Assembly: GCA_038252255.1 (NCBI GenBank)
Contig: JBBSAM010000010.1
Location: 1-64,000, forward strand
Reading direction: 5' to 3'
From: Chersky-806 sp038252255
GTDB taxonomy: Bacteria > Actinomycetota > Acidimicrobiia > IMCC26256 > JAENVU01
DNA: 64,000 nucleotides
The translations under genes were made by a program, and so were the position numbers. Within the stretch, counting starts at the first letter, position 1. Every line of letters starts with the position of its first letter. This document shows, in pieces, positions 1-9,427 of the stretch. The notes beneath the pieces were generated by a model that saw only the letters and a program-made list of their open reading frames with translations, was not told the DNA's origin and did not search any database.

Positions 1-1104
<1,104 letters not shown>

Positions 1105-1327
1105 GATATCGACCTATCCGGCCCCGAAGGGCAGGACGGGTTTTCAATCCGTGTGTGAAGAGCTGCCGGTCCGGGAACTGAGCCCGTTCCGGCAACTGAC
1201 TCGGTAGACACCATGTTGCATGCCTACCGGTATTGACGTTTGAACGTGTCCACATCAGCGCCGGCCCCGCGAGGGACCAGAGCCAAATGCGTCACGCCCG
1301 CACTGACTTTTGTGCATCACTGTTCCG

Positions 1328-1340
1328 TTTTCAAGGAGCC
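1328..1340 (-). promoter_or_regulatory. boxA-like antitermination element of the rRNA leader
   Basis: On the minus strand this reads GGCTCCTTGAAAA, followed by CGGAACAG, close to the boxA type (TGCTCTTTGAAAA) found in actinobacterial and other rRNA leaders. Its position in the leader about 225 bases before 16S fits. NusB, encoded at 61.8 kb, is the known reader of boxA. Confidence 0.6.
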
Positions 1341-1453
1341 GCTGCTCAAGCTCGCAGCTTCCCGACCGTCGCGGTCGAGGGCGAGTCGAGCTGACACTCA
1401 TCCCCTGCTGGTGGATCCCGATTTCCGGGCTCCGGGGCCGCCGAAGCGGCCGA

Positions 1454-1475
1454 ATCGAGCCGCGAGCGGCTCGAT
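1454..1475 (-). repeat. perfect hairpin in the rRNA leader
   Basis: Two 10-base arms (ATCGAGCCGC and its exact complement GCGGCTCGAT) are separated by two bases. It lies between the proposed promoter and boxA, so it would be transcribed in the leader. It may be a processing stem; function is inferred. Confidence 0.55.
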
Positions 1476-1541
1476 GGAGCGGGGGGCGTCCGTGTCAATC
1501 CGCCGCGCGAAGCCATGAGAGGCACCCGTGGGCGGAGGGCA

Positions 1542-1570
1542 AGACTACGTACTGGAGCGGGCACCGTCAA
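1542..1570 (-). promoter_or_regulatory. candidate rRNA operon promoter
   Basis: On the minus strand a -35 element TTGACG (1570-1565) and a -10 element TAGTCT (1547-1542) are separated by exactly 17 bases and point toward 16S. Transcription would start near 1535, giving a leader of about 430 bases. A second TTGACA lies further downstream (about 1499-1494) without a good -10 partner. Confidence 0.6.
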
Positions 1571-1656
1571 GCCGGCCCGGCGGGTTGTCGGAGGAGCTTC
1601 GAGAGAAAGGACGGTCCGTCACACCGCGGCGGAGCCGGGGCGGCCCGGGCCGGGAC

Positions 1657-1662
1657 TACCCT
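1657..1662 (+). promoter_or_regulatory. -10 element of a probable leaderless promoter
   Basis: TACCCT is followed 8 bases later by the GTG start of the small membrane protein at 1671. No Shine-Dalgarno sequence fits before that GTG, which suggests transcription begins at or beside the start codon. Confidence 0.4.
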
Positions 1663-1670
1663 GCCTCCCC

Positions 1671-1904
1671 GTGGGAAGCAAAGGCAAGAAGGCCAGGAAA
1701 CCCAGTCACTCCCAGCACCTCCCGAAGGCGGGCACCAAGACCGACCAGCAACGCCTGATGCACGAGGAGCACGGCGCCATCATGGACACGATGGGCCTGG
1801 GCGGGGCCGGCAAGGGCGCGAAGAGCGCCGTCTGGATCATCGGGGCGCTCCTGCTCGTCGCCGCGATCCTCGCGCTCGTGATCTTGACCGTCTCGCTGAG
1901 CTGA
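1671..1904 (+). CDS. small single-pass membrane protein, function unknown
   Basis: This 77-residue protein has a very basic, lysine-rich N-terminal part (GSKGKKARKPS), a short middle segment and one strongly hydrophobic segment near the C-terminus (about residues 52-74, rich in I, L, V and A). This predicts an N-in membrane anchor. I recognise no family. The GTG start is chosen because it begins the conserved-looking basic segment and lies 8 bases after a -10-like TACCCT; earlier in-frame starts only add arginine-rich sequence. It is divergent from the rRNA operon and ends 4 bases before the tyrS stop codon on the other strand. Coding status is probable from the membrane segment and tight fit, not from homology. 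Confidence 0.6.
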   Translation: MGSKGKKARKPSHSQHLPKAGTKTDQQRLMHEEHGAIMDTMGLGGAGKGAKSAVWIIGALLLVAAILALVILTVSLS

Positions 1905-1908
1905 GCGC

Positions 1909-3126
1909 TCAGTCCCGCACCCGCACCCTCGCCCAGGCGCGCTTGCCCACCGAGAGCAGCCGGCCGTCGACGTCGCCGGCCGTGACCTCCCCGTCGGGGT
2001 CGGCCACCTTCTCCTGATCGAGCCGGACCGCGCCCTGCTCGATCTTGCGGCGGGCGTCCTTGTTCGACGTCGCGAGCCCGGTGAGGGCCAAGAACCGGTA
2101 CCACTCGGTCGGAAGGTCCGCGCCGGCGATCATGCGCTCCTCGACGTCGGTCGGGACCGCGTGATCCTTGAACACCCGGTCGAACTCCGCCTCGGCCCGC
2201 TCCCCCGCACCCTCCCCGTGGTAGAGGCCCACGACCGTCCGGCCGAGCAGCCGCTTGGCCGCGACGGGCAGGAGCTTGCCGGTCGCCAGGTCGTCGAGCG
2301 TCGCTTCGACCTGGTCCGGCAGCCAGCCGGTGGTCAGCTGGAAGTACCGGGGCATGAGCGCGTCCGGGATGCTCATCAGCTTGCCGAACTGCTCCCCCGG
2401 CGGCTCGGCGATCCCGATGTAGTTGCCGAGGGACTTCGACATCTTCTGCACCCCGTCGAGCCCCTCGAGCAGGGGCGTCGTGAGCACCACCTGCGGATCC
2501 TGGCCGGCCACGGCCTGGAGATGGCGGCCCATCAGGATGTTGAAGAGCTGGTCGGTCCCGCCGAGCTCGACGTCCGCCCGCACCTCGACGGAGTCGCTGG
2601 CCTGGAGCAGCGGGTACAGGAGCTCCGAGAGGGCGATCGGCGACCCGTCGGCGAACCGGGTGGCGAAGTCGTCCCGCTCCATGATCCGGGCCACCGTGGT
2701 CCGGGCGGTGAGCCGCAGCACGTCCGCCATGTCCATCGTGGCCAGCCACGAGGAGTTGCGCACGACCTCGATCCGGCCCGGGGTGAAGTCAAGGATCCCC
2801 TGGACCTGGTCGACGTAGGTGGTCGCATGGGCGTCGACCTGCTCGGGGGTGAGCGGCGGCCGGGTGGCCGACCGCCCCGAAGGGTCGCCCACGCGCGCCG
2901 TGAAGTCCCCGAGGATGAGCACGGCCACGTGGCCGAGATCCTGGAATTGCCGCAGCTTGCGCAACACGACGGCGAAGCCGAGGTGGATGTCCGACGCGGT
3001 CGGGTCGATGCCGAGCTTCACCCTGAGGGGCCGACCGGCTCCGAGCCTGGCGGCGAGCTCCGCCTCGGTGATGCAGTCCACCGCGCCCGCGGTGAGGACC
3101 CGCAGCTGGTGCTCCACGGAGGCCAC
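1909..3126 (-). CDS. tyrS: tyrosyl-tRNA synthetase
   Basis: TyrS charges tRNA-Tyr with tyrosine in the cytoplasm. The 405-residue protein has the class I signature HLGF (HIGH motif) near residue 49 and an intact KMSKS loop near residue 229, after a Rossmann catalytic core. The C-terminal S4 RNA-binding domain (RKIEQGAVRLD onward) is present. Length and the divergent HIGH motif fit the second bacterial TyrS branch (TyrZ-like). The GTG start at 3126 follows a TAGCGT -10 box by exactly six bases, arguing for a leaderless transcript. It converges with the small membrane gene and diverges from the penicillin-binding protein gene. No T-box leader is visible. Confidence 0.95.
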   Translation of the reverse strand: MASVEHQLRVLTAGAVDCITEAELAARLGAGRPLRVKLGIDPTASDIHLGFAVVLRKLRQFQDLGHVAVLILGDFTARVGDPSGRSATRPPLTPEQVDAHATTYVDQVQGILDFTPGRIEVVRNSSWLATMDMADVLRLTARTTVARIMERDDFATRFADGSPIALSELLYPLLQASDSVEVRADVELGGTDQLFNILMGRHLQAVAGQDPQVVLTTPLLEGLDGVQKMSKSLGNYIGIAEPPGEQFGKLMSIPDALMPRYFQLTTGWLPDQVEATLDDLATGKLLPVAAKRLLGRTVVGLYHGEGAGERAEAEFDRVFKDHAVPTDVEERMIAGADLPTEWYRFLALTGLATSNKDARRKIEQGAVRLDQEKVADPDGEVTAGDVDGRLLSVGKRAWARVRVRD

Positions 3127-3132
3127 CGGCGC

Positions 3133-3138
3133 ACGCTA
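3133..3138 (-). promoter_or_regulatory. -10 element of leaderless tyrS promoter
   Basis: On the minus strand TAGCGT is followed by six bases and then the tyrS GTG. This is the spacing expected when the transcript starts at the first base of the start codon, a common actinobacterial arrangement. Confidence 0.5.
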
Positions 3139-3214
3139 CCAGCGCGCTTCGCGAGGACCGGGCGACCCTCGTGAGGTGCACCTCGAGGCCGGAGCGGGCA
3201 GCGCCTCGACAACA

Positions 3215-5533
3215 ATGTGGCCCGTGAGACGTCCGGTCGTGCTGTGCGTGATGATCGCCGTCACGCTCGTCGCCGCCGGCTGCCGCTACACCTCGGACCT
3301 CCGCCTGCCCGACGACCAGGCGGTCTCCTCGCAGGTGCTCTGGTCGGACGGGAGCCTGCTGACCACGCTCCACGCGCAGGAGGACCGGGAGCCGGTGTCG
3401 CTCGCCCAGATGTCGCCCAGCCTGCCCAAGGCGGTGGTGGCCATCGAGGACCAGCGCTTCTTCGACCACGACGGGGTCGACGCCCGCGGCGTGGTGCGCG
3501 CACTCACCCGGGACGTGGAGGCCGGGAACCTGGACCAGGGCGGGTCCACGATCACCCAGCAGTACGTGCGCTCAGTGATGCTCGGGCCCGAGAAGGACCT
3601 CGAGCGGAAGCTGCGCGAGGCGGTGATGGCCATCCAGCTGGAGCACCGCTACTCGAAGCGGACCATCCTCGACCGCTACCTCAACACCATCTACTTCGGC
3701 AACGGCGCGTACGGGGTGCAAGCGGCGGCCCGGCGCTACTTCGGCCGGGACGCCGCCAACCTCGACCTCGCCCAGAGCGCGCTGCTGGCCGCGATCATCC
3801 GCGCGCCGGAGACCTACAACCCCTACGTGGCGCCCGAGCGCGCGCTGGCCCGGCGCAACGAGGTCCTGGACCGGCTCGAGCACCTGCACCGCTCGTCGAA
3901 GCGCGCGGTCGCGGCCGCTCGCGCCGAGCCGCTCGGGCTCGCCGCGCGGACGACGGACAACCGCTACCCCGCGCCGTACTTCGTCGAGCAGGTCACCCGC
4001 TTCATCCTGGCCAACAAGGCGTTCGGCGTGACCCAGGACCAGCGCCGGCGCTTGCTCCTCGAAGGCGGCCTGCGGATCCACACGACGCTCGACCCGAGGC
4101 TGCAGGCACTGGCCGAGCAGTCCGCGGCGCGGGTGATCTCCCAGCCCGCGACGGACCCCGCGGCGGCGCTCGTCTCGATCGAGCCGACGACCGGTGAGGT
4201 CAAGGCCTACGTCGGCGGCTCGGACTACTGGGGTCCGGCGCCGTGGGCCAAGGTCGACCTCGCCGACATCGACTGCTACGAGAGTGGCAAGGGCTGCCGC
4301 CAGGCCGGGAGCACGTTCAAGCCCTTCGTGCTCGGGGCCGCGCTCGAGGCCGGGGTCCCGCTCACCCGGACCTACAACGCGCCGGCGACGCTCACGATCC
4401 CGCAGCCCGGCGGCCAACCGCCATGGTTGGTCAACAACTACGACGGCGAGGGCCGCGGCCGGATGAACCTCACCGAGGCCACCGTCAACTCCGTCAACAC
4501 CGTGTACGCGCAGCTCGTGATGGACATCGGCGTCCAGCCGGTCGTCGACCTGGCCCACAAGATGGGGGTGCGCTCACCGCAAGCCGCGGTCCCGTCAGCC
4601 GCACTCGGCAGCAACGGCGCGACCGTGCTCGACATGGCGTCGGCGTACGACACGCTGGCCGGTGACGGCATCCACACCGATCCCGTGTTCGTCACGCGCG
4701 TCACGAGCCGCGACGGCACCGTGCTCTACGAGGCCCCGGCGAAGCGGACCCGGGTGATGCCGGAGACCATCGCCCGCACCATCACCGGCGTGCTGCAGGA
4801 AGTGGTGAACCGCGGGACCGGCATCAACGCCCGCATCGGCCGGCCGGTCGCCGGCAAGACCGGAACCAGCGACGAGTGGGCCGACGCGTGGTTCGTCGGG
4901 TACACACCCGAGCTCGTCACCGCGGTGTGGGTGGGCTTCCCCGACGCGGAGCGGACGATGCGACCGCCCACGACGCGGATCACGGTCACCGGCGGATCGT
5001 GGCCGGCGCAGATCTGGCAGTCGTTCGAGGGGGCCGCGCTCGCGGAGACCCCCGTCACCGGCTTCACGCCTCCCGAATCGGCGACGACCAGCACGACGAG
5101 AGCGTCGGCGGCGGATGCGAACCGCCCACCCCTCGTCTCCGTCGCCGGTCTGTCCGTCGCCGAGGCGACGCGAGCGATTCGCGATGCCGGGTTCAAGGCC
5201 CGGCTGCGCTACCGGAAGAGCCGGAGCTACCCGCCCGGCATGGTCTTCGCCCAGGATCCGCCCGCGGGCCGGCCCACCCGGCTCGGCTCGACCGTGACCA
5301 TGACCGCCGCCGACGGGCCACCGACCTTGAAGCCCGTTCCGAACGTGCTCGGTCAGTACGCGGACCAGGCCGCGGCGACCCTGCGCGGCGCGGGCTTCGA
5401 CGTGTCGGTGCTGGTCCGGCAGGAGCCCCCGCCCGGGAACCCGGACCGGGCCGGCAAGGTGTGGCGCCAGGCCCCGATCAGCACCGAGCTCACCGACGAA
5501 GGGTCGACCGTCACGGTCACGGTCAACCCTTGA
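3215..5533 (+). CDS. class A penicillin-binding protein with two PASTA domains
   Basis: This bifunctional peptidoglycan synthase polymerises lipid II and crosslinks stem peptides outside the membrane. The N-terminal glycosyltransferase 51 domain has EDQRFFDHDG, the GGSTITQQ motif and the YLNTIYFGNGAYG block. The transpeptidase domain has STFK (SxxK), SVN (SxN) and KTGTSDEWADAW (KTG). Two PASTA repeats, which bind muropeptide or beta-lactam in related proteins, end the 772-residue chain. The N-terminus is unusual: a short basic start, about 14 hydrophobic residues and then LVAAGC, which fits a lipobox, so the protein may be lipid-anchored rather than held by a transmembrane helix. The start is ATG 3215 or the in-frame GTG 3224; I see no strong ribosome binding site for either. 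Confidence 0.93.
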   Translation: MWPVRRPVVLCVMIAVTLVAAGCRYTSDLRLPDDQAVSSQVLWSDGSLLTTLHAQEDREPVSLAQMSPSLPKAVVAIEDQRFFDHDGVDARGVVRALTRDVEAGNLDQGGSTITQQYVRSVMLGPEKDLERKLREAVMAIQLEHRYSKRTILDRYLNTIYFGNGAYGVQAAARRYFGRDAANLDLAQSALLAAIIRAPETYNPYVAPERALARRNEVLDRLEHLHRSSKRAVAAARAEPLGLAARTTDNRYPAPYFVEQVTRFILANKAFGVTQDQRRRLLLEGGLRIHTTLDPRLQALAEQSAARVISQPATDPAAALVSIEPTTGEVKAYVGGSDYWGPAPWAKVDLADIDCYESGKGCRQAGSTFKPFVLGAALEAGVPLTRTYNAPATLTIPQPGGQPPWLVNNYDGEGRGRMNLTEATVNSVNTVYAQLVMDIGVQPVVDLAHKMGVRSPQAAVPSAALGSNGATVLDMASAYDTLAGDGIHTDPVFVTRVTSRDGTVLYEAPAKRTRVMPETIARTITGVLQEVVNRGTGINARIGRPVAGKTGTSDEWADAWFVGYTPELVTAVWVGFPDAERTMRPPTTRITVTGGSWPAQIWQSFEGAALAETPVTGFTPPESATTSTTRASAADANRPPLVSVAGLSVAEATRAIRDAGFKARLRYRKSRSYPPGMVFAQDPPAGRPTRLGSTVTMTAADGPPTLKPVPNVLGQYADQAAATLRGAGFDVSVLVRQEPPPGNPDRAGKVWRQAPISTELTDEGSTVTVTVNP

Positions 5534-5534
5534 T

Positions 5535-5554
5535 CCTCCGAAGATCTCCGGAGG
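5535..5554 (+). terminator. hairpin between convergent genes
   Basis: CCTCCG and its complement CGGAGG are separated by 8 bases, directly after the stop of the penicillin-binding protein gene. The second arm can instead pair with CGCCCTCCGG about 30 bases on. There is no T-run, as is usual for high-GC terminators. It could serve either converging transcript. Confidence 0.5.
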
Positions 5555-5594
5555 GCGAACGCGAGACCGAGGTCGGCTTGGCGCCCTCCGGCGG

Positions 5595-6200
5595 TTACGT
5601 CCCCTTCGGTCCTCGACTCAGGTACTCGCTGTCGCGGACGAACCAGCGCCAACGCGTGCGATCACCCTTGCCGGGCGCGAGCCCGATGCGGGCCGAGCGG
5701 CCCGGGCGCGCCGGGGGTGCGACACCGTCGTCGAAGATCCCGATCGGCCCGCGCAGCAGCGTCGCGCCGTCGTCGGCCGGGCCGAGCCCGAGCGCCTGGG
5801 TGAGCCGCGCCGGACCGGCGCACAGATCGCGCTCGCGACGCGCGGCCGGGCGCCGGCTCCGCATCAGCTCCACGCCCGCAAGGGGCTCGGCCGCCCGGAG
5901 GAGCACCGCGCTCGCGTCGTCCGCCGGCGCGGCCGCCACGACGTTCGCGCACCAGTGCATGCCGTAGGTGAAGTACACGTAGAGCCTCCCCGGGGGGCCG
6001 AACATGGTCGTGGTGCGCGGGGTCAGGCCGCGGAACGCGTGGCTGCCAGGGTCCGTCGCACCGCGATACGCCTCCACCTCCACGAGCCGGACCACGACGC
6101 GACCTTCCGGCCCGTCGTGCACGAGCAGCTTGTTCAGCAGAAGGGGCGCGAGCTCGAGCGAGCCGCGCGCGTAGAACGCGCGGGTCAGGCGTCGAGCCAC
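5595..6200 (-). CDS. 3-methyladenine DNA glycosylase (AAG/MPG family)
   Basis: This base-excision repair enzyme removes alkylated purines such as 3-methyladenine. The 201-residue length and the blocks ELAPLLLNKLLV, VEVEAYRGATDPGSHAFRG, YVYFTYGMHWCANVV and CAGPARLTQALG match the AAG family along the full length; the VEVEAY glutamate is the expected catalytic acid. The GTG start at 6200 overlaps the end of argH by 16 bases, so translation is probably coupled to the arginine operon, a neighbourhood also known in other actinobacteria. A later start cannot be excluded, but the family N-terminus begins close to here. Confidence 0.92.
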   Translation of the reverse strand: MARRLTRAFYARGSLELAPLLLNKLLVHDGPEGRVVVRLVEVEAYRGATDPGSHAFRGLTPRTTTMFGPPGRLYVYFTYGMHWCANVVAAAPADDASAVLLRAAEPLAGVELMRSRRPAARRERDLCAGPARLTQALGLGPADDGATLLRGPIGIFDDGVAPPARPGRSARIGLAPGKGDRTRWRWFVRDSEYLSRGPKGT

Positions 6201-7612
6201 TGCTGCTGGCGCCGTAGGCGCTCGCTCGCCGCCTGGAGCTGCACCGCGACCGGCTCGGGCCCGGCGCCCCCCGGGGTCGTCCGGCGCCGGACCGCGCTCC
6301 CGGGCTCGAAGAGCGGCAACGCGTCGGCCCCGAGGTGTGGCTCCGCGGCCACGAGCTCCTCGAGCGGGATGTGGCGCTCGACCGCCTGGCGCACCAACGA
6401 ACCGACGACGGCGTGTGCCTCCCGGAACGGCATCCCGCCCCGCACGAGGTACTCGGCGAGGTCCGTGGCCGAGGATGCGGCGACGTCGGCGGCCGCGCGC
6501 ATGCGGTCGTGGTCGAACGTGACCGCGTCGATGAGCCCGCTGAGCGCCAGCAGCGTGAGGCTCAACGTCTCCACCGCGTCGAAGAGCGGCTCCTTGTCCT
6601 CCTGGAGGTCACGGTTGTATGCGAGCGGGAGGCCCTTGAGCGTCGCGAGCATGCCGGTGAGATGCCCGATCAGCCGACCCGCCTTCCCGCGCGCGAGCTC
6701 CGCGATATCGGGGTTCTTCTTCTGCGGCAGCATCGACGAACCCGTTGCGAACGCGTCCGGCAGGTGGATGAAGCCGAACTCCTCGCTGGACCAGAGGACG
6801 ACCTCCTCCCCGATCCGCGAGAGATGCACCTGGGTCAGCGCGGCGGCGAACAGCGCCTCCGCCACGAAGTCGCGGTCGGAGACGGCATCGAGCGAGTTCT
6901 CGAACCGGTGCGCGAACCCCAGGCTGTTCGCGACGTGATCGGGGTCGAGCGGGAGGCTGGACCCCGCGAGCGCGCCGGCACCGAGCGGTGACACGTCGGC
7001 CCGGGTGACGACCCCCTGCCAACGCTCGACGTCTCGGGTCAACGCCCACAGGTGCGCCAGCAGGTGATGGGCGAGGAGCACGGGCTGGGCCCGCTGGAGA
7101 TGGGTGTAGCCGGGGAGGTACGCGTCGTCGTCGCACTCGTCCGCCCGGCGCCACAGGACGGTCTGCAGATCGTGGATCCGGCGGATGACCCCCGTCGCCT
7201 CGCGGCGGACCCAGAGCCGCAGGTCCAATGCGACCTGGTCGTTGCGGCTGCGACCGGTGTGGAGCTTCGCGCCGGTGGGACCGGCGATCTCCGTCACCCG
7301 CCGCTCGACCGCCGTGTGGATGTCCTCGTCCGACGGTGCGAACTCGAACGTGCCGTCGTTGAGCTCGCTCCCGACCTGATCGAGCGCGTCGGCGATCGCG
7401 AATCGCTCTTCCTCGGTGAGCAACCCGACCGACGCGAGCATGTCGACGTGCGCGCGGGATCCGACCAGGTCGTCGTGCGCGAGGCGCTGGTCGAACGGCA
7501 GGCTGACGCTGAGCGCCATCAGCGCGTCGGCCGGCCCCTCGCCGAAGCGCCCGTGCCAGAGCGGCCGGGCCTCTCCCCCGCCCCCGGGCGGGCTGGGCGG
7601 CGACGCCGTCAT
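6185..7612 (-). CDS. argH: argininosuccinate lyase
   Basis: ArgH splits argininosuccinate into arginine and fumarate, the last step of the pathway. The 475-residue protein has the superfamily signature GSSMLPQKKN at residues 291-300 and the HTGRSRNDQV active-site block near residue 118. The ATG at 7612 overlaps the argG stop as ATGA, and the extra glycine/proline-rich N-terminal residues (MTASPPSPPGGGG) are likely disordered. It is the last arg gene; the DNA glycosylase gene overlaps its end. Confidence 0.96.
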   Translation of the reverse strand: MTASPPSPPGGGGEARPLWHGRFGEGPADALMALSVSLPFDQRLAHDDLVGSRAHVDMLASVGLLTEEERFAIADALDQVGSELNDGTFEFAPSDEDIHTAVERRVTEIAGPTGAKLHTGRSRNDQVALDLRLWVRREATGVIRRIHDLQTVLWRRADECDDDAYLPGYTHLQRAQPVLLAHHLLAHLWALTRDVERWQGVVTRADVSPLGAGALAGSSLPLDPDHVANSLGFAHRFENSLDAVSDRDFVAEALFAAALTQVHLSRIGEEVVLWSSEEFGFIHLPDAFATGSSMLPQKKNPDIAELARGKAGRLIGHLTGMLATLKGLPLAYNRDLQEDKEPLFDAVETLSLTLLALSGLIDAVTFDHDRMRAAADVAASSATDLAEYLVRGGMPFREAHAVVGSLVRQAVERHIPLEELVAAEPHLGADALPLFEPGSAVRRRTTPGGAGPEPVAVQLQAASERLRRQQQWLDA

Positions 7613-8865
7613 CGGGGGGATCCCGATCCGTCGTCCGGGGCCACGTACGGCTCCTCCGTCCGCTGCCGGCGAGACCACGTCTCCACCGACAGTCCCCACA
7701 GCCGCACGAACCCGGCCGCGTCCTCGTGCCGGAACGCATCGTCGGCCTCGTAGGTGGCGAGCGCGTAGTCGTAGAGACCCCGCTCGGCCCGGCGTCCCAC
7801 GGCGAAGCAGCGACCCGGCTCGAGCCGCAGGCGCACCTCGCCGGTCACGTGACGTTGCGTCGAGTCGATGAACGCGTCGAACGCCTCACGCAGCGGCGAG
7901 AACCAGAGACCGTCGTAGACGAGCTCCGAGTAGCGCGGCTCGAGGCGCGACTTCTCCCGCGCGACGTCCCGCTCGAGGGTGATGGACTCCAGATCGGCGT
8001 GGGCCGCGATGAGCGCGAGCATTCCCGGGCACTCGTAGGTCTCGCGACTCTTGATGCCGACCCGGCGGTTCTCGACCATGTCGAGCCGGCCGAACCCGTA
8101 CTCCCCGACGATCGGGTTGAGCTCGTTCAGGATCTCGTGCAACGGGAGCGCCGCGCCGTCGAGCGCGACCGGCACTCCCCGGTCGAACCGGAGCACGAAC
8201 TCGCGCGGCTCCCGGGGCGCGTCCCGGACCGCGCGGGTCAACGCGAAGATCTCTTCCGGCGGCGCGACCCACGGATCTTCGAGGACGCCGCACTCGATCG
8301 CCCGGCCGACGATGTTCTCGTCGATCGAGTACGGCTTGTCCTCGCTGACGGTGATCGGGATGTCGTGACGCGCGGCGTACTCGATCGAGTCGTGACGCGT
8401 GAAGCCCCAGACCCGCACGGGAGCGAGAACCTCGAGATCCGGCGCCAGGGCCCGCACGCTCACCTCGAAGCGCACCTGGTCGTTCCCCTTGCCCGTGCAG
8501 CCATGGGCGACGGCGTCGGCGCCGAACTCACGCGCCGCCGCGACGAGGTGGCGGGAGATGACGGGTCGGGAGAGCGCCGACACCAGGGGGTACTTGCCCT
8601 CGTACAAGGCATTGGCCTTGATCGCCCGGGCGACGTACTCACTGCCGTACTCGGCGCGCGCGTCCACGACCCGCGCTTCGATCGCACCGGCGGCGAACGC
8701 CCGTTGGCGGATCACCTCCCAGTAGGCCGCGTCCGCGTCCGGCACCTGGCCCACGTCGACGGCCATCGCGATCACCTCCGCGCCCCACTCCTCCTGGATC
8801 CAGCGCACCGCGACCGACGTGTCAAGCCCACCCGAATACGCGAGAACCACCCGCTTGGCGTTCAC
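7609..8865 (-). CDS. argG: argininosuccinate synthase
   Basis: ArgG joins citrulline and aspartate with ATP. The N-terminal PP-loop AYSGGLDTS is present just after the start, and conserved blocks such as GCTGKGNDQVRFE and TYECPG follow. I chose the GTG giving MNAKRVVLAYSGG (418 residues), which places the PP-loop where the family has it and has GGGAGAAGG just upstream. A GTG 12 bases earlier, behind GGAGGAGG, and an ATG at 8916 are alternatives. A 91-base gap with a perfect hairpin separates it from argR, so argGH may be partly controlled on its own. Confidence 0.95.
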   Translation of the reverse strand: MNAKRVVLAYSGGLDTSVAVRWIQEEWGAEVIAMAVDVGQVPDADAAYWEVIRQRAFAAGAIEARVVDARAEYGSEYVARAIKANALYEGKYPLVSALSRPVISRHLVAAAREFGADAVAHGCTGKGNDQVRFEVSVRALAPDLEVLAPVRVWGFTRHDSIEYAARHDIPITVSEDKPYSIDENIVGRAIECGVLEDPWVAPPEEIFALTRAVRDAPREPREFVLRFDRGVPVALDGAALPLHEILNELNPIVGEYGFGRLDMVENRRVGIKSRETYECPGMLALIAAHADLESITLERDVAREKSRLEPRYSELVYDGLWFSPLREAFDAFIDSTQRHVTGEVRLRLEPGRCFAVGRRAERGLYDYALATYEADDAFRHEDAAGFVRLWGLSVETWSRRQRTEEPYVAPDDGSGSPR

Positions 8866-8911
8866 ACCTTCTCCCACTGCTTCCTCCTCCACCTTGGGTC
8901 GCTCCGGCGTC

Positions 8912-8928
8912 CGCACACGGCGTGTGCG
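8912..8928 (-). repeat. hairpin in the argR-argG gap
   Basis: CGCACAC and its exact complement GTGTGCG flank three bases. It lies between the argR stop and the argG start in the only sizeable gap of the arg cluster. It may be an attenuating or processing stem, or a protein site; no U-run follows. Confidence 0.4.
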
Positions 8929-8956
8929 CCCACCTGCGCTCGGCCGGCCACGTTCG

Positions 8957-9427
8957 TTACAGCCCGGCGAGCTCGGCGAGTCGCGCCGCTACCTGCGCGC
9001 CTCCGGCGGTCTCGGCGCACACGACGATGATCGTGTCGTCGCCGGATACGTTGCCGAGCACATCGGGGAATCCGGCCCGGTCGAGCGCGGAGCCGATGAC
9101 GTGCGCCGAGCCCGGCGGGGTCCGGAGCACCGCGAGGTTGCCCGAGTGCGACACCTCGACCACGAACTCCCCCATGACCCGCCGGAGATGGTCTTCGGTC
9201 GGCAACCGGTCCTTCGAGTGCTCCGGCACCGCGTACGCCATCGCCCCACCCGGGATCCGCACCTTGACCGCTCCGAGCTCCTCGAGATCCCGGCTCACGG
9301 TCGCCTGCGTCGCGAGCACACCTTCGGCGCCGAGCAGCTCCACGATCTGGGCCTGGCTCGAGATCACCTGCTCCTCGAGGAGGCGGGCCAGGCGGTGCTG
9401 GCGCTGCGGCTTGCCGAGCGTCGCCAT
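8957..9427 (-). CDS. argR: arginine repressor ArgR
   Basis: ArgR is the arginine-responsive repressor of arginine genes. The 156-residue protein has an N-terminal winged helix-turn-helix (RQHRLARLLEEQVISSQAQIVE... and QATVSRDLEELG) and a C-terminal arginine-binding/oligomerisation domain with SGDDTIIVV near the end. The start is ATG 9427, overlapping the argF stop as TGATG; GTG 9430 one codon earlier is equally possible. Its place inside the cluster it should regulate is the standard actinobacterial order. I could not find a clear full ARG box upstream of argC. Confidence 0.95.
   Translation of the reverse strand: MATLGKPQRQHRLARLLEEQVISSQAQIVELLGAEGVLATQATVSRDLEELGAVKVRIPGGAMAYAVPEHSKDRLPTEDHLRRVMGEFVVEVSHSGNLAVLRTPPGSAHVIGSALDRAGFPDVLGNVSGDDTIIVVCAETAGGAQVAARLAELAGL

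Larger units (their letters stand above)
1105..1541 (-). other. rRNA operon leader, no protein gene
   Basis: This stretch lies between the 16S 5' end and the proposed rRNA promoter. I see no credible protein gene. It holds a boxA-like antitermination element and a perfect 10-bp hairpin, listed separately, as expected for an rRNA precursor leader processed by RNases and bound by NusB. Confidence 0.6.

Noticed and set aside
3127..3214. T-box leader before tyrS
   Set aside because: The -10 box lies six bases before the GTG, leaving no leader, and no specifier or T-box sequence is present.
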